Below are positions 14,634 to 23,476 of a stretch of 32,605 nucleotides of DNA, in pieces. The notes under the pieces were generated by a model. That model was not told the DNA's origin. It saw only the letters and a list, made by a program, of their open reading frames with translations, and searched no databases. Each line of letters begins with the position of its first letter. The stretch's first letter is position 1. Source of the DNA: Muribaculaceae bacterium (GTDB taxonomy: Bacteria > Bacteroidota > Bacteroidia > Bacteroidales > Muribaculaceae); assembly GCA_017618355.1 (NCBI GenBank), contig JAFZUL010000060.1, positions 1 to 32,605 of the forward strand. The letters are read 5' to 3'. The translations under genes and the position numbers were made by a program.

Positions 14634-16478
14634 ATGAAATATAAAGAGAAAATAAAGGCATTTGGAAGGTGGCTTTTGAAGGCAACGAAGTGGGTTATAA
14701 AGCCTATCATCGAAGACTTCAACTTCTTCCTTGCGATGTGGTTTATCAACTGCGGGGTGACGTTTGGCTACCTCGTGGGATGCTTCTATCTCGACGGCAA
14801 CCATTGGGATCACGCACTGCGTTGCCTGGCGCTAGGCACCTTTGTGAGCTACATCTTGACGCTGGGACTTCACCTGTGCAAGAAGCGTCCTATTAGGATG
14901 GCTTATAAGTGTATCATCTACTTCCTGGTGATTCTGCTTGAGGCAACCTATATCTTTGTGGATCTGAACTTTGAGATGGGAATCGGGGCACGCCTGTTCA
15001 CCCTTCTTGCCGAGACTAACGAGAGCGAGGCGAGCGAGTTCATCACCACTTATGCATTTGCCACACCAAGTCTTATCACCTACGGCATCGTAGTAGCCAT
15101 AATCATAGTGGTGGCGCTTGCCGAGTGGCTCCGAGAGTTTTTCAACAGGTTAGCCCACAAAAAGGCGATGAAGGTTGTGCTCATGGTGCTGCTGTTACCG
15201 CTCATCCTCTTTGGCGCATACTACAGCCACAACTATGTGAGGATGGCGACCTGCAAGCACTCCAAAGACCTGAGCAACTGGGTTGCCGACTTTGGCACTA
15301 ACGCCCTCGATAATGTGAGCAGCGTGATCTACTCCTTCAGCTACCTGAGCACCAGCCATGCCGATGTGGCGCAGGCAATTGACGTAGCTCGAGAGGTGTA
15401 TAAGACTCCTATTGAGGTCACTGAGCAGGACTCGCTGAATGTGGTGATGGTCTTTGGCGAGAGCTATATCAAAAGCCATGCCGCCCTCTATGGCTATGAG
15501 CACAACACCACGCCCTATATGATTAGGGAGCGCGACCGCGGCAACCTTATCGTGTTCAACGACATGATAAGCCCCTACAATGCCACATCTACTGTGCAGA
15601 AGAACTTCTTCTCGCTCAATGACATGACAAAGAATGAGTACTGGTATGAGAGCCCCATGTTCCCCACCGTGTTCCGTCGTGCTGGCTACAAGGTGTATAT
15701 TTGGGACATGCAGCGCGAGTATCAGAAGACCGAGCTTTACACCATCTCGGTGAACGCTTTCCTCTACAACGACACCATCGCCAAGCTAAGCTATGATGAG
15801 ATGTCGTCGATACCGTTCAAGCATGACGGTCAGATGATTGCCGACTTCAAATCAAACTCCAAAGTGCCGCCTGGAAAGCACAACCTTTACATCTTCCACC
15901 TCAAAGGGCAGCACGTGAATCCCGAGTACCGCTATCCCAAGGGCAAAGGCTTTGAGACGTTTAATGCCGACTCTATCCACCGCACCGAGGATTATGTCAC
16001 AAAAGAAGTCAAAGAATATATCGCGCATTACGATAATGCCACTATCTATAACGATGCCGTGATGAAGGCCATCTTCGACATCTGGCGCGACAAGAACACC
16101 GTGGTGATTTACCTGCCCGACCACGGCGACGAGGCCTATGACTTCCGCAACCATTGCGGGCGTCAAGGCGGCACGCGTGCCGAGGCCGACTACTTCCACT
16201 GCGACAACGACGTGCCCTTTATGGTGTGGTGCAGCGACACCTTCATCGCCAAGCATCCCGAACTGGTGAAGCAGATGCGCGCCGCCGTTGACCGCCCCGG
16301 CATCAGCCTTGACGTGAGCGTCATGCTGCTGCGTCTGGGAGGCATCAAAACCAAGTATTACGATGCCACCCGCGACATCTCAAGTCCCGAATACAAGACC
16401 AAGAAGAGGATGGTCTATGACAGGTACGACTACGACGAGGTGGTAAATAAAGCTAAGGAAAACAAGAACAAGAAATAG
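14634..16478 (+). CDS. Phosphoethanolamine transferase-like inner-membrane enzyme (sulfatase/alkaline phosphatase fold)
   Basis: A 614-residue protein with about five N-terminal membrane segments (between residues 25 and 205) and a periplasmic sulfatase-fold domain from about 265. Compared with EptA/MCR enzymes it keeps the metal and nucleophile set: E276 in VFGES, T320 in NATSTV and D496-H497 in LPDHGDE. It lacks the cysteine pair that brackets the nucleophile loop in EptA/MCR. The expected role is transfer of phosphoethanolamine, or another phospho-head group, from a phospholipid to a surface acceptor such as lipid A or a glycan. The acceptor cannot be told from the sequence. The gene ends 2 nt before trmD, implying co-transcription. 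psd and pssA, which make the likely donor phosphatidylethanolamine, lie about 6-7 kb downstream. Confidence 0.82.
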   Translation: MKYKEKIKAFGRWLLKATKWVIKPIIEDFNFFLAMWFINCGVTFGYLVGCFYLDGNHWDHALRCLALGTFVSYILTLGLHLCKKRPIRMAYKCIIYFLVILLEATYIFVDLNFEMGIGARLFTLLAETNESEASEFITTYAFATPSLITYGIVVAIIIVVALAEWLREFFNRLAHKKAMKVVLMVLLLPLILFGAYYSHNYVRMATCKHSKDLSNWVADFGTNALDNVSSVIYSFSYLSTSHADVAQAIDVAREVYKTPIEVTEQDSLNVVMVFGESYIKSHAALYGYEHNTTPYMIRERDRGNLIVFNDMISPYNATSTVQKNFFSLNDMTKNEYWYESPMFPTVFRRAGYKVYIWDMQREYQKTELYTISVNAFLYNDTIAKLSYDEMSSIPFKHDGQMIADFKSNSKVPPGKHNLYIFHLKGQHVNPEYRYPKGKGFETFNADSIHRTEDYVTKEVKEYIAHYDNATIYNDAVMKAIFDIWRDKNTVVIYLPDHGDEAYDFRNHCGRQGGTRAEADYFHCDNDVPFMVWCSDTFIAKHPELVKQMRAAVDRPGISLDVSVMLLRLGGIKTKYYDATRDISSPEYKTKKRMVYDRYDYDEVVNKAKENKNKK

Positions 16479-16480
16479 CT

Positions 16481-17164
16481 ATGATGCGAATTGACATACT
16501 CACCGTGATGCCCGAGGCACTGGAGTCGCCTCTGCACTGCAGCATCGTGCAACGAGCGCAAGACAAGGGATTGGTAGAAATCCACATCCACAACCTGCGT
16601 GACTGGTCGCTGCGCAAGCACCGCAAGGTTGACGACTACCCCTTTGGGGGCGAGGCAGGCATGGTGATGCAGATTGAGCCGGTGTTCCGCTGCATCGAGC
16701 AGCTCAAGAGCGAGCGTGACTATGACGAAGTGATTTTCACCTCGCCCGACGGCGAGATGTTTGACCAGCCGCTTGCCAACCAGCTGTCACTGGCACAGAA
16801 CATCATCATCTTGTGCGGGCACTACAAGGGTGTGGATTACCGCATCCGTGAGCACCTTATCACACGAGAAATCTCTATTGGCAACTATGTGCTCACTGGA
16901 GGCGAACTGCCAGCCGCGATAATCGCCGACGCCGTAGTGCGCCTCATCCCGGGTGCCATTGGCGACGAGCAGAGCGCGCTGAGCGACTCCTTTCAGGACA
17001 ACCTGCTCGAAGCGCCAGTTTATACCCGCCCCGCCGAGTTCAACGGTTGGCAAGTGCCCGAGATATTGCTCAGCGGCAACTTCGCCAAAATCGAGGAATG
17101 GAAAATGGAGCAAGCCCTCGCCCGCACCAAAAAGCTGCGCCCAGGATTGCTAGAAGACAGCTAA
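16481..17164 (+). CDS. trmD: tRNA (guanine37-N1)-methyltransferase
   Basis: TrmD methylates G37 of tRNAs reading CNN codons, using S-adenosylmethionine bound in a trefoil knot. The 227-residue protein shows the family signatures [11 protein letters not shown] at the start, [13 protein letters not shown], the knot segments [11 protein letters not shown] and [14 protein letters not shown], and [17 protein letters not shown]. Two adjacent ATGs (16481 and 16484) are possible starts. It follows the EptA-like stop by 2 nt and is probably expressed with it. Confidence 0.97.
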   Translation: MMRIDILTVMPEALESPLHCSIVQRAQDKGLVEIHIHNLRDWSLRKHRKVDDYPFGGEAGMVMQIEPVFRCIEQLKSERDYDEVIFTSPDGEMFDQPLANQLSLAQNIIILCGHYKGVDYRIREHLITREISIGNYVLTGGELPAAIIADAVVRLIPGAIGDEQSALSDSFQDNLLEAPVYTRPAEFNGWQVPEILLSGNFAKIEEWKMEQALARTKKLRPGLLEDS

Positions 17165-17185
17165 GGCCAATTAACTTTTCGATAG

Positions 17186-17199
17186 CTCGATTAATCGAG
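17186..17199. promoter_or_regulatory. 14-nt perfect palindrome after trmD
   Basis: CTCGATTAATCGAG is fully self-complementary and lies 22 nt after the trmD stop, in a stretch rich in TCGA. A competing, longer pairing joins GCTCG (17185-17189) with CGAGC (17212-17216). It lacks a T run, so it is not a typical terminator. It could be an operator or an RNA hairpin. Confidence 0.5.
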
Positions 17200-17278
17200 T
17201 ATTCGCGCGTTCGAGCAAGCGATATTTCGAGGGGAAAATTGTCGGCTTTTAAAATAATTGTTAAACGTGCAATTATTA

Positions 17279-17309
17279 TTGTAAATATTAGGAATTATTG
17301 CTAATTTCG
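17279..17309 (+). promoter_or_regulatory. Promoter of the divIC-like gene
   Basis: A TTG at 17279-17281, a 20-nt spacer and TAATTTCG at 17302-17309 (one mismatch to TAnnTTTG) lie just upstream of the ATG at 17341. Confidence 0.6.
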
Positions 17310-17340
17310 CAGTCTAATTTACGAGTAAAACGATAACGAA

Positions 17341-17646
17341 ATGAATATAAAAATCAAACGTCCCAAGTGGCTACCGCTGTGGCTTAACTTGCCATTTCTG
17401 ATTTTCTTGGCATTTATCCTTATGATGCTGTTCTTTGGCGAATACAACTACATGGAAATATCCAAGCAGAAGTCAGAAATCAACAATCTCAATGCTCAAA
17501 TCAAGAGCAAGGAGGACTCAGCCATGTATTATGAGAAGAAATTCCGCGAGCTCGACACCGACAAGGAAAACCTCGAGAAACTCGCGCGTGAGCAGTATGG
17601 CATGAAACGCACAAACGAAGATGTTTATAAGACAAATATTAGATAG
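17341..17646 (+). CDS. Septum formation initiator, DivIC/FtsB family
   Basis: A 101-residue bitopic membrane protein with a short basic cytoplasmic end, one membrane helix (about residues 15-36) and a coiled coil (about 38-85, KSEINNLNAQIKSKEDSAMY). It ends with the family's LAREQYGMKRTNEDVYK motif. Members bridge FtsL/DivIB-type proteins in the division complex. It starts a two-gene unit with the small membrane protein at 17650, 3 nt after its stop. Confidence 0.88.
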   Translation: MNIKIKRPKWLPLWLNLPFLIFLAFILMMLFFGEYNYMEISKQKSEINNLNAQIKSKEDSAMYYEKKFRELDTDKENLEKLAREQYGMKRTNEDVYKTNIR

Positions 17647-17649
17647 AAA

Positions 17650-18051
17650 ATGAGCAAGAATACCAAACAAATAATTATAGGCAACTTCCTGCTTTGCCTG
17701 TCAATGACGTTATTGCTGGCAGCAGCAGTTGTACCTCTCTTCATAACCCCCATGCCAGCGTGGCAACGATGGCTGATGGCTGCCGGTGCTGTAGGCACTC
17801 TGGTGGCACAGTTTTTAATCCCTAGCCCGAGCGACGAGATCAGGATTAAACGCCTCTCTAGGATGAACATAATGGCGGGCATAGTGTATTGCATTGCAGC
17901 CTACTGCCGCTTTTCCTCCAACTTCGACATGCAACGCAGTTGGGTGGCTTTCCTGCTCGCTGGAGCCGTGATTCAAATCTATGCCACATTGATGCTCTCA
18001 AAGCTCACCAACGACAAAAAAAGCAAGAAGGAAGACAAGGAAGTAAAGTAA
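17650..18051 (+). CDS. Small four-helix membrane protein of unknown function
   Basis: A 133-residue protein with four predicted membrane helices (around residues 10-30, 38-57, 75-92 and 98-117) and a lysine-rich cytoplasmic tail (NDKKSKKEDKEVK). I do not recognise a named family. It sits directly behind the DivIC-like gene, a pairing I believe recurs in Bacteroidales, so a link to division or envelope growth is possible but unproved. Confidence 0.75.
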   Translation: MSKNTKQIIIGNFLLCLSMTLLLAAAVVPLFITPMPAWQRWLMAAGAVGTLVAQFLIPSPSDEIRIKRLSRMNIMAGIVYCIAAYCRFSSNFDMQRSWVAFLLAGAVIQIYATLMLSKLTNDKKSKKEDKEVK

Positions 18052-18104
18052 ATACTATAAATGCTAAAAAATGTAGAAAACCGCTTTTATTGAATAGTAT
18101 TTAC

Positions 18105-18112
18105 TAACTTTG
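18105..18112 (+). promoter_or_regulatory. -7 element of the outer-membrane barrel gene
   Basis: TAACTTTG matches TAnnTTTG and lies 32 nt before the ATG at 18145. The -33 element is not clear. Confidence 0.6.
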
Positions 18113-18144
18113 CACTTTGGTAGAAAAATCAAATAATCCAATAA

Positions 18145-19419
18145 ATGAAAGTATTTAAATACATCATATCAACAATGGTGCTTGTGGCTGCTTGCCACAT
18201 GCCCGCAATGGCACAATCATCGACAACACCCTACTCCAAACTTGGCTATGGCGTCCTCAGCGACAATGCCACTGGCATACAGCGCGCGATGGGTGGCGTG
18301 GGTATTGCTATGCAAAACGGTCGACAAGTCAACGTCATGAATCCCGCCAGCTACTCGCAGGTCGATTCTCTCACTTTCTTATGGGACATGGGCATTGACT
18401 TGACCAACTGTTGGTCGAAAGAAGGCGACAAAAGCGGATACAACTTAGGAGGTGGACTCGACTATATCACCATGGAGTTCCGACTCGCCAAGAATCTGGG
18501 TGCCGCCATTGGCTTAGTACCCTTCTCGAGTGTGGGATACAGCTTTGGCGGAGACCTTTCCAATGGTTACGACTCACGTATAGGCACTGGTGGCTTGTCC
18601 GAACTCTTTGCCGGTGTGGGATACCAGCCTTTTAAGGGCTTGTCGATAGGAGCCAACTTCTCTTATCTCTTTGGCACTACCACCAACACCACAAACGTGG
18701 AATACACCACGTCCACACAATTTACACGCAATATGGAGGTAAGGGATTGGAACATGCGTGCCGGACTGCAATATGCCTTCAACATCTCGCGCAAGAACAA
18801 GGTGGTGTTAGGACTCACTTACCAGCCCAAGAAGTCGCTCCACGGCACGGCAATGGGCAGAATGGCCGACATCAACCAAGATGTCATAACAGACAAAAAT
18901 GGCAACAAGGTGGTCGTGTATGATACTATTGCCAACATCAACATGAAGGGCAACTATGAGCTGCCCAACACCTTTGGCGCCGGTGTGAGCTACACCTACG
19001 ACAACCGCTTGAATATTGAGCTTGACTACACCTATCAGCAGTGGTCAAAAGCCAAATACACACCCCTCGACTACTTCGAGGCACCACAAACCAAGTGGAA
19101 CGACCGCTGGAAAGTGTCGGCAGGCATGTCCTATCTTCCCAACCCCCGCGGCAACTACTTTAACCGCATGACCTACCGAGTGGGTGCGTTCTACAACAAC
19201 GACTACATGAACGTGAGCGGCAATGACGTGAAAGACTATGGTGTGGGACTAGGATTCTCATTCCCCGCACTAGCGGGCAACAAGACGCTGGTTAACCTGG
19301 GTGTGGAATGGCGCCACCGCTACACCACTCCTGTCAACCTCATCAAGGAGGATTACCTCAACATTACTGTGAGCGTAAACTTCAACGAAATGTGGTTCTG
19401 GAAGAATAAGATTAGATAA
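18145..19419 (+). CDS. Outer-membrane beta-barrel protein, OmpP1/FadL-like
   Basis: A 424-residue protein with a signal peptide (cleavage near AMAQ, residue 24). The N-terminal mature region (STTPYSKLGYGVLSDN, then RAMGGVGIAMQNGRQVNVMNPASYSQ) is the pattern of Bacteroidetes FadL-like barrels that open with a small plug segment. The remainder consists of alternating amphipathic strands and ends in NITVSVNFNEMWFWKNKIR, compatible with a barrel closing strand. It may carry hydrophobic substrates across the outer membrane; none is indicated. It lies upstream of lptC, but a 9-nt repeat array and a promoter-like element separate the two. Confidence 0.72.
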   Translation: MKVFKYIISTMVLVAACHMPAMAQSSTTPYSKLGYGVLSDNATGIQRAMGGVGIAMQNGRQVNVMNPASYSQVDSLTFLWDMGIDLTNCWSKEGDKSGYNLGGGLDYITMEFRLAKNLGAAIGLVPFSSVGYSFGGDLSNGYDSRIGTGGLSELFAGVGYQPFKGLSIGANFSYLFGTTTNTTNVEYTTSTQFTRNMEVRDWNMRAGLQYAFNISRKNKVVLGLTYQPKKSLHGTAMGRMADINQDVITDKNGNKVVVYDTIANINMKGNYELPNTFGAGVSYTYDNRLNIELDYTYQQWSKAKYTPLDYFEAPQTKWNDRWKVSAGMSYLPNPRGNYFNRMTYRVGAFYNNDYMNVSGNDVKDYGVGLGFSFPALAGNKTLVNLGVEWRHRYTTPVNLIKEDYLNITVSVNFNEMWFWKNKIR

Positions 19420-19463
19420 AAGTGATAAGGGTTAAATTTTAAGTGTTATGTGTTTTTAGATTT

Positions 19464-19499
19464 TCTAGTATGTCTAGAATTTCTAGAAAGTCTAGATAG
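19464..19499. repeat. Four 9-nt tandem units beginning TCTAG
   Basis: TCTAGTATG, TCTAGAATT, TCTAGAAAG and TCTAGATAG start at 19464, 19473, 19482 and 19491, an exact 9-nt period. The array lies just upstream of the promoter-like element of lptC. Confidence 0.85.
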
Positions 19500-19519
19500 A
19501 ACTAAAAAGATTAATTGCT

Positions 19520-19527
19520 CAACTTTG
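19520..19527 (+). promoter_or_regulatory. Candidate -7 element of lptC
   Basis: CAACTTTG differs from TAnnTTTG at one defined position and lies 13 nt before the ATG at 19541. The short leader makes this tentative. Confidence 0.4.
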
Positions 19528-19540
19528 TTGAGAAGAAATA

Positions 19541-20206
19541 ATGAAGCAAAGTAGGTACTTTTTTGTTATTGCAATCTTAATTATCATCTTGATAGCCTCG
19601 GGCTGCAAGGATGATGGCGGTATCGCCTCCAGCCAACAAATCGACGCATCAAATCTGCCCACAATGGTCTCACACAACGTGCAGACACTGCTCAGCGACT
19701 CAGGAGAGACAAGATACCGCATCACCACAAAGACATGGCTCGCCTACGAAGAACAGGAACATCCACATTGGGTGTTCCCCGATGGTCTTATCGCCGAGGA
19801 ACTCGACAAAAAGAGTTTTGACGTAAAAATGTCGATGAAATGCGACTCGGCACACTACGACCGCACCACTCGCATGCTCAACATCACTGGCAACATCACC
19901 ATCCACGACAAGGATGGCAGTGAGATAACCTGTGACTCGGCCTACTACGACGAGGAGAAAGCATTGTGGAGCCTCAACAGCATGGTCACCATCACTAACA
20001 GAGACGGCAGCAAAATAGAGACCAACCAGATGTTCTGGGACCGCAAGGCAAGCAAATACTACAGCGACTCATTCATCAGAATGCAGGCGCAAGAGAAGAT
20101 ACTTGAAGGCTATGGCTATGAGTCAAACGAGAAACTTACCACCTACAAGGTAAATCGTGTGCAAGCCATAGTGCCTGTCAACGATACTCGATTCCCGACT
20201 TTTTAA
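19541..20206 (+). CDS. lptC: LPS export ABC transporter periplasmic protein LptC, lipoprotein
   Basis: A 221-residue protein with an N-terminal hydrophobic segment ending in a lipobox (LIASGC), followed by a beta-jellyroll of the LptC/OstA type. Evidence is the repeated CDSAHYD/CDSAYYDEEK strands, TGNITIHDKDGSEI and TNQMFWDRKASKYYSD. LptC receives lipopolysaccharide from the LptBFG transporter and passes it to LptA. The partner genes are not in the window. The following CNNM/CBS gene starts 13 nt downstream, an order common in Bacteroidales. Confidence 0.9.
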   Translation: MKQSRYFFVIAILIIILIASGCKDDGGIASSQQIDASNLPTMVSHNVQTLLSDSGETRYRITTKTWLAYEEQEHPHWVFPDGLIAEELDKKSFDVKMSMKCDSAHYDRTTRMLNITGNITIHDKDGSEITCDSAYYDEEKALWSLNSMVTITNRDGSKIETNQMFWDRKASKYYSDSFIRMQAQEKILEGYGYESNEKLTTYKVNRVQAIVPVNDTRFPTF

Positions 20207-20219
20207 TAATTGAAGCCCA

Positions 20220-21518
20220 GTGGAACAATTAACACCATATCTCATTCTTACCATTACAGCACTTGTGTTCGCGGGATTCTTCTCGGGAATGGAGATAGCA
20301 TTTGTGTCGTCTAACAAAGTTAAGACCGAAATCGACATCAAGAAGGGCGGCCTGGTAAGTCAGATTCTCAACATCTTCTACGCTCACCGCGAGACATTTA
20401 TCTCAACCATGCTCGTGGGCAACAACATCGTGCATGTGGTATATGGTATTGGCATCGCATGGCTGCTTAAGACACCGCTTGAGGGGTGGCTCGGAGCTAA
20501 CAATGAAGCACTGATTCTGCTTGTGCAAACTCTTATCTCCACCGCCATCGTGGTGGTGATGAGCGAGTTCCTGCCTAAGAACATCTTCCGCATCAACCCT
20601 AACCGCTCGCTACGCATCTTTGCCGTGCCGCTGCTGTTCCTTTATCTGCTGCTCTACCCTATCTCGCAGTTCACTTCGTGGCTGTCGTCAATTCTCATGC
20701 GCCTATTTGGCATCAAGAACGAAAAAAAGGAGATAAGACTCATCTCAGTGGGCGAACTCGACGACTATCTGCAAGAGAACATCGACAAGAGCGAGGATGA
20801 GAACAAAGAGGTGGAGCGCGAGGTGAAAATTTTTGAGAACGCACTCGACTTCAGCGACACTCGCCTGCGTGACTGCATGATACCACGCAACGAGATAGTT
20901 GGTGTGGATATCGCCGAGACCAGTCGTGAGGAGTTGAGCCAACTATTCACCAAATCAGGACTGTCAAAACTCGTGGTCTATCACGACGACATCGACAATG
21001 TGCTGGGCTTCATCCAGGTAAGCGAGTTGTTCAAGCCCGACGTGAACTGGAAAGACCAAATCAAGCCCGTGATTATCGCCCCCGAGACCATGCTCGCAAA
21101 AAAAATGATGCAAAACCTGCTCAAAGAGAAAAAGAGCATGGCGATTGTGGTCGATGAGTTTGGCGGAACGGCAGGCATGGTGACTCTCGAAGACCTGGTA
21201 GAAGAGATATTTGGCGATATTGAAGATGAGCACGACCGCCGCAAACTCATAGCCCGCAAGACGAGTGAGAACACCTACGAACTCTCGGGGCGCATGGAGA
21301 TTGAGCGCATCAACGAGATGTTTGACCTCGACCTCCCCGAGAGCGATGACTACCAAACCATTGCAGGCTATATCGTCAACCGTCTGGAGGTTATCCCAAA
21401 TCAAGGCGAGGAGCACACTATCGACCAGTTCACCGTGAACATCACCAAGAAGAGCGGCGCACGACTTGAACTAGTCACCCTTAAAGTGAATCAAACCGAC
21501 AACGACAATAACAACTAA
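20220..21518 (+). CDS. CNNM/HlyC-CorC family membrane protein with CBS pair
   Basis: A 432-residue protein. Residues 5-190 form a DUF21/CNNM membrane domain (FFSGMEIAFVSSN, MLVGNNIVHV, SEFLPKNIFRINP). Two CBS domains follow (about 205-330; MIPRNEIVGVD, then VVDEFGGTAGMVTLEDLVEEIFGDIEDEHD). A CorC/HlyC C-terminal domain completes it (about 345-425; YELSGRMEIERINEMFDLD). Family members are often annotated as hemolysin-related and some transport or regulate magnesium; the substrate here is unknown. The start is GTG at 20220, needed to retain the first membrane helix. Confidence 0.9.
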   Translation: MEQLTPYLILTITALVFAGFFSGMEIAFVSSNKVKTEIDIKKGGLVSQILNIFYAHRETFISTMLVGNNIVHVVYGIGIAWLLKTPLEGWLGANNEALILLVQTLISTAIVVVMSEFLPKNIFRINPNRSLRIFAVPLLFLYLLLYPISQFTSWLSSILMRLFGIKNEKKEIRLISVGELDDYLQENIDKSEDENKEVEREVKIFENALDFSDTRLRDCMIPRNEIVGVDIAETSREELSQLFTKSGLSKLVVYHDDIDNVLGFIQVSELFKPDVNWKDQIKPVIIAPETMLAKKMMQNLLKEKKSMAIVVDEFGGTAGMVTLEDLVEEIFGDIEDEHDRRKLIARKTSENTYELSGRMEIERINEMFDLDLPESDDYQTIAGYIVNRLEVIPNQGEEHTIDQFTVNITKKSGARLELVTLKVNQTDNDNNN

Positions 21519-21548
21519 TACTCCACAACAAAAACCACATAAATCAGA

Positions 21549-22628
21549 ATGAAACAAGACCGATTTTGCGTAATAATGTGTGGCGGCGTAGGTAGCCGGT
21601 TCTGGCCCTATAGCCGCACCGCTATGCCCAAACAGTTCATAGACTTCCTGGGCACAGGTCGCAGCCTGCTGCAACTCACTTACGACAGGCTTGCTGATAT
21701 TATCCCCACAGAGAACATCATCCTTCTCACCAACGAAAAATATGCCAGTATTATACAAGAACAACTACCCGACATCAAGCCGAGTCAGATTCTGCTTGAA
21801 CCAGTGTTGCGCAACACCGCGCCATGCAATGCCTGGGCGGCTTGGCACATCAAGGCCATTAACCCTAACGCCAAGATAATGGTTGCTCCCAGCGACCACC
21901 TGATACTAAGGCAAAACGTTTTCAACGACTGCGTACTTAAAGCGTTTGACTTCATCGAGAAGGACGATGCCATCGTCACCTTTGGCATAAAGCCTAACCG
22001 TCCCGAGACTGGATATGGCTACATCCAAGAAGGCGAGCACATCGACGAGGCGTTCTCTAAGGTAAAAACCTTCACCGAGAAACCCAACAAAGAACTCGCC
22101 AACGTGTTCCTTGAGAGCGGAGAGTTCTTCTGGAACTCGGGGATGTTTTTCTGGAGCGTAGATGCAATCATCAACGCGATGCGCGCTCACGCACCTGAGA
22201 TTGCTGAGGTCTTTGACCATGCAGGCGACATCTACAACACCGAGCAAGAGCAGGAAGTCATCAACACACTTTATGGCACCTGCCCGAATGTGTCTATCGA
22301 CTATGCCTTAATGGAGAAGTCGAGCAACGTCTATGTCGAGAAGGTCGATTTCGGGTGGAGCGACCTAGGCACCTGGGGCTCTATCTACGACAACGCGCCT
22401 AAGAACCGCGACGCCAATGTCACCCCAAACAGCAAGGTCCTCGCCTTTGACAGCCACAACAATGTAATCGCTGCACAAGGTGACAAACTGGTAGTAGTCT
22501 CGGGCATCAACGGCTATGTTATCGCCGATACCCCCGACGCACTGATGATTGTGCCCATCAATGACGAGCAGAAAATAAAAAACTATGTCAACGAAGCAAA
22601 AACCCACTTCGGAGACAAGTTTATGTAA
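21549..22628 (+). CDS. manC: Mannose-1-phosphate guanylyltransferase
   Basis: A 359-residue nucleotidyltransferase that makes GDP-mannose from mannose-1-phosphate and GTP, for surface glycans and fucose synthesis. The signature loop CGGVGSRFWPYSRTAMPKQF spans residues 11-30. PSDHLI, FGIKPNRPETGYGYI, FTEKPN, FFWNSGMFFW and VDFGWSDLGTWGSIY are also present. It corresponds to the single-domain form, without the C-terminal isomerase of the bifunctional AlgA type. It starts 30 nt after the CNNM gene and is closed by a strong terminator. Confidence 0.94.
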   Translation: MKQDRFCVIMCGGVGSRFWPYSRTAMPKQFIDFLGTGRSLLQLTYDRLADIIPTENIILLTNEKYASIIQEQLPDIKPSQILLEPVLRNTAPCNAWAAWHIKAINPNAKIMVAPSDHLILRQNVFNDCVLKAFDFIEKDDAIVTFGIKPNRPETGYGYIQEGEHIDEAFSKVKTFTEKPNKELANVFLESGEFFWNSGMFFWSVDAIINAMRAHAPEIAEVFDHAGDIYNTEQEQEVINTLYGTCPNVSIDYALMEKSSNVYVEKVDFGWSDLGTWGSIYDNAPKNRDANVTPNSKVLAFDSHNNVIAAQGDKLVVVSGINGYVIADTPDALMIVPINDEQKIKNYVNEAKTHFGDKFM

Positions 22629-22657
22629 ATCGTCCACTTCTACGATATAACAAAGTG

Positions 22658-22688
22658 AAATGAGACAAATGGTATTTGTCTCATTTTT
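22658..22688 (+). terminator. Rho-independent terminator after manC
   Basis: AAATGAGACAAAT (22658-22670) pairs perfectly over 13 bp with ATTTGTCTCATTT (22674-22686) around a 3-nt loop, followed by T's to 22688. Confidence 0.93.
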
Positions 22689-22752
22689 GTTTCATTTTTT
22701 GAAAAAGAGCATAAAATCTTGAATCTGAAACTGAAATGTGAAAACTTTTTAT

Positions 22753-22760
22753 TACCTTTG
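22753..22760 (+). promoter_or_regulatory. -7 element of the psd-pssA unit
   Basis: TACCTTTG matches TAnnTTTG, 26 nt before the psd start codon and downstream of the manC terminator. No clear -33 element is seen. Confidence 0.6.
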
Positions 22761-22786
22761 CAGTTTGAAATAAAGATTTTTCACAA

Positions 22787-23455
22787 ATGAAGGTCAAGAT
22801 ACATCAAGAAGGACAGAACATCATCTTTGTTTTGCTGTTTATATTACTGGCAATCAACGTTCTTGCCTTTATGTTCATAGAATTGAAGGCCATCCCCATC
22901 ACTCTGATGGTGATAAGCATCATCATGTTTGCGCTGGTGCTGAACTTCTTCAGACTGCCGCAGCGCCATTTCAAGGGCGACAGCGACGGTGTTGTAGTCT
23001 CCAGTGTTGATGGCAAGGTGGTGGCGCTTGAAGAGGTGTATGAGGGTGAGTATCTGCACCGCAACTGCATCCAGCTTTCGGTATTCATGTCGGTATTTAA
23101 TGTGCATGCCAACTGGGTTCCCCTGAAGGGTAAGGTGAAATATGTGAAACACCATGCAGGACGCTTCCTTGCCGCCTACCTTCCCAAGTCAAGCACCGAC
23201 AATGAGCGCTCGGCGATAGTCATCGAGAGCGAGAAGAACGGTGAGGAAGTGCTGGTACGACAGATTGCCGGCGCTATAGCCCGACGCATCGTAACCTATG
23301 TGGAGGCCGACGATGATGTTGACATCAACGACTTCATTGGCTTCATCAAGTTTGGCTCCAGAGTAGATATCTACCTGCCTCTCAACACCGAGATTCTGGT
23401 GAAACTTGGTGACAAGACCACTGGCGGTATCACACCCATAGCAAGACTTAAATAG
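22787..23455 (+). CDS. psd: Phosphatidylserine decarboxylase proenzyme
   Basis: A 222-residue enzyme of the short 'archaeal-type' subgroup that converts phosphatidylserine to phosphatidylethanolamine. Two N-terminal membrane helices (about residues 12-58) are followed by the catalytic fold with QLSVFMSVFNVHANWVP. The self-cleavage site KFGSRVD lies near the C-terminus, where cutting between Gly190 and Ser191 would create the pyruvoyl group. pssA starts 21 nt downstream, so the two enzymes of the pathway are co-transcribed. Confidence 0.95.
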   Translation: MKVKIHQEGQNIIFVLLFILLAINVLAFMFIELKAIPITLMVISIIMFALVLNFFRLPQRHFKGDSDGVVVSSVDGKVVALEEVYEGEYLHRNCIQLSVFMSVFNVHANWVPLKGKVKYVKHHAGRFLAAYLPKSSTDNERSAIVIESEKNGEEVLVRQIAGAIARRIVTYVEADDDVDINDFIGFIKFGSRVDIYLPLNTEILVKLGDKTTGGITPIARLK

Positions 23456-23476
23456 GAAAAATTGTATTAATTGAAA

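Noticed and set aside
19464..19499. CRISPR-like array
   Set aside because: Units are 9 nt without spacers and no cas gene is present.
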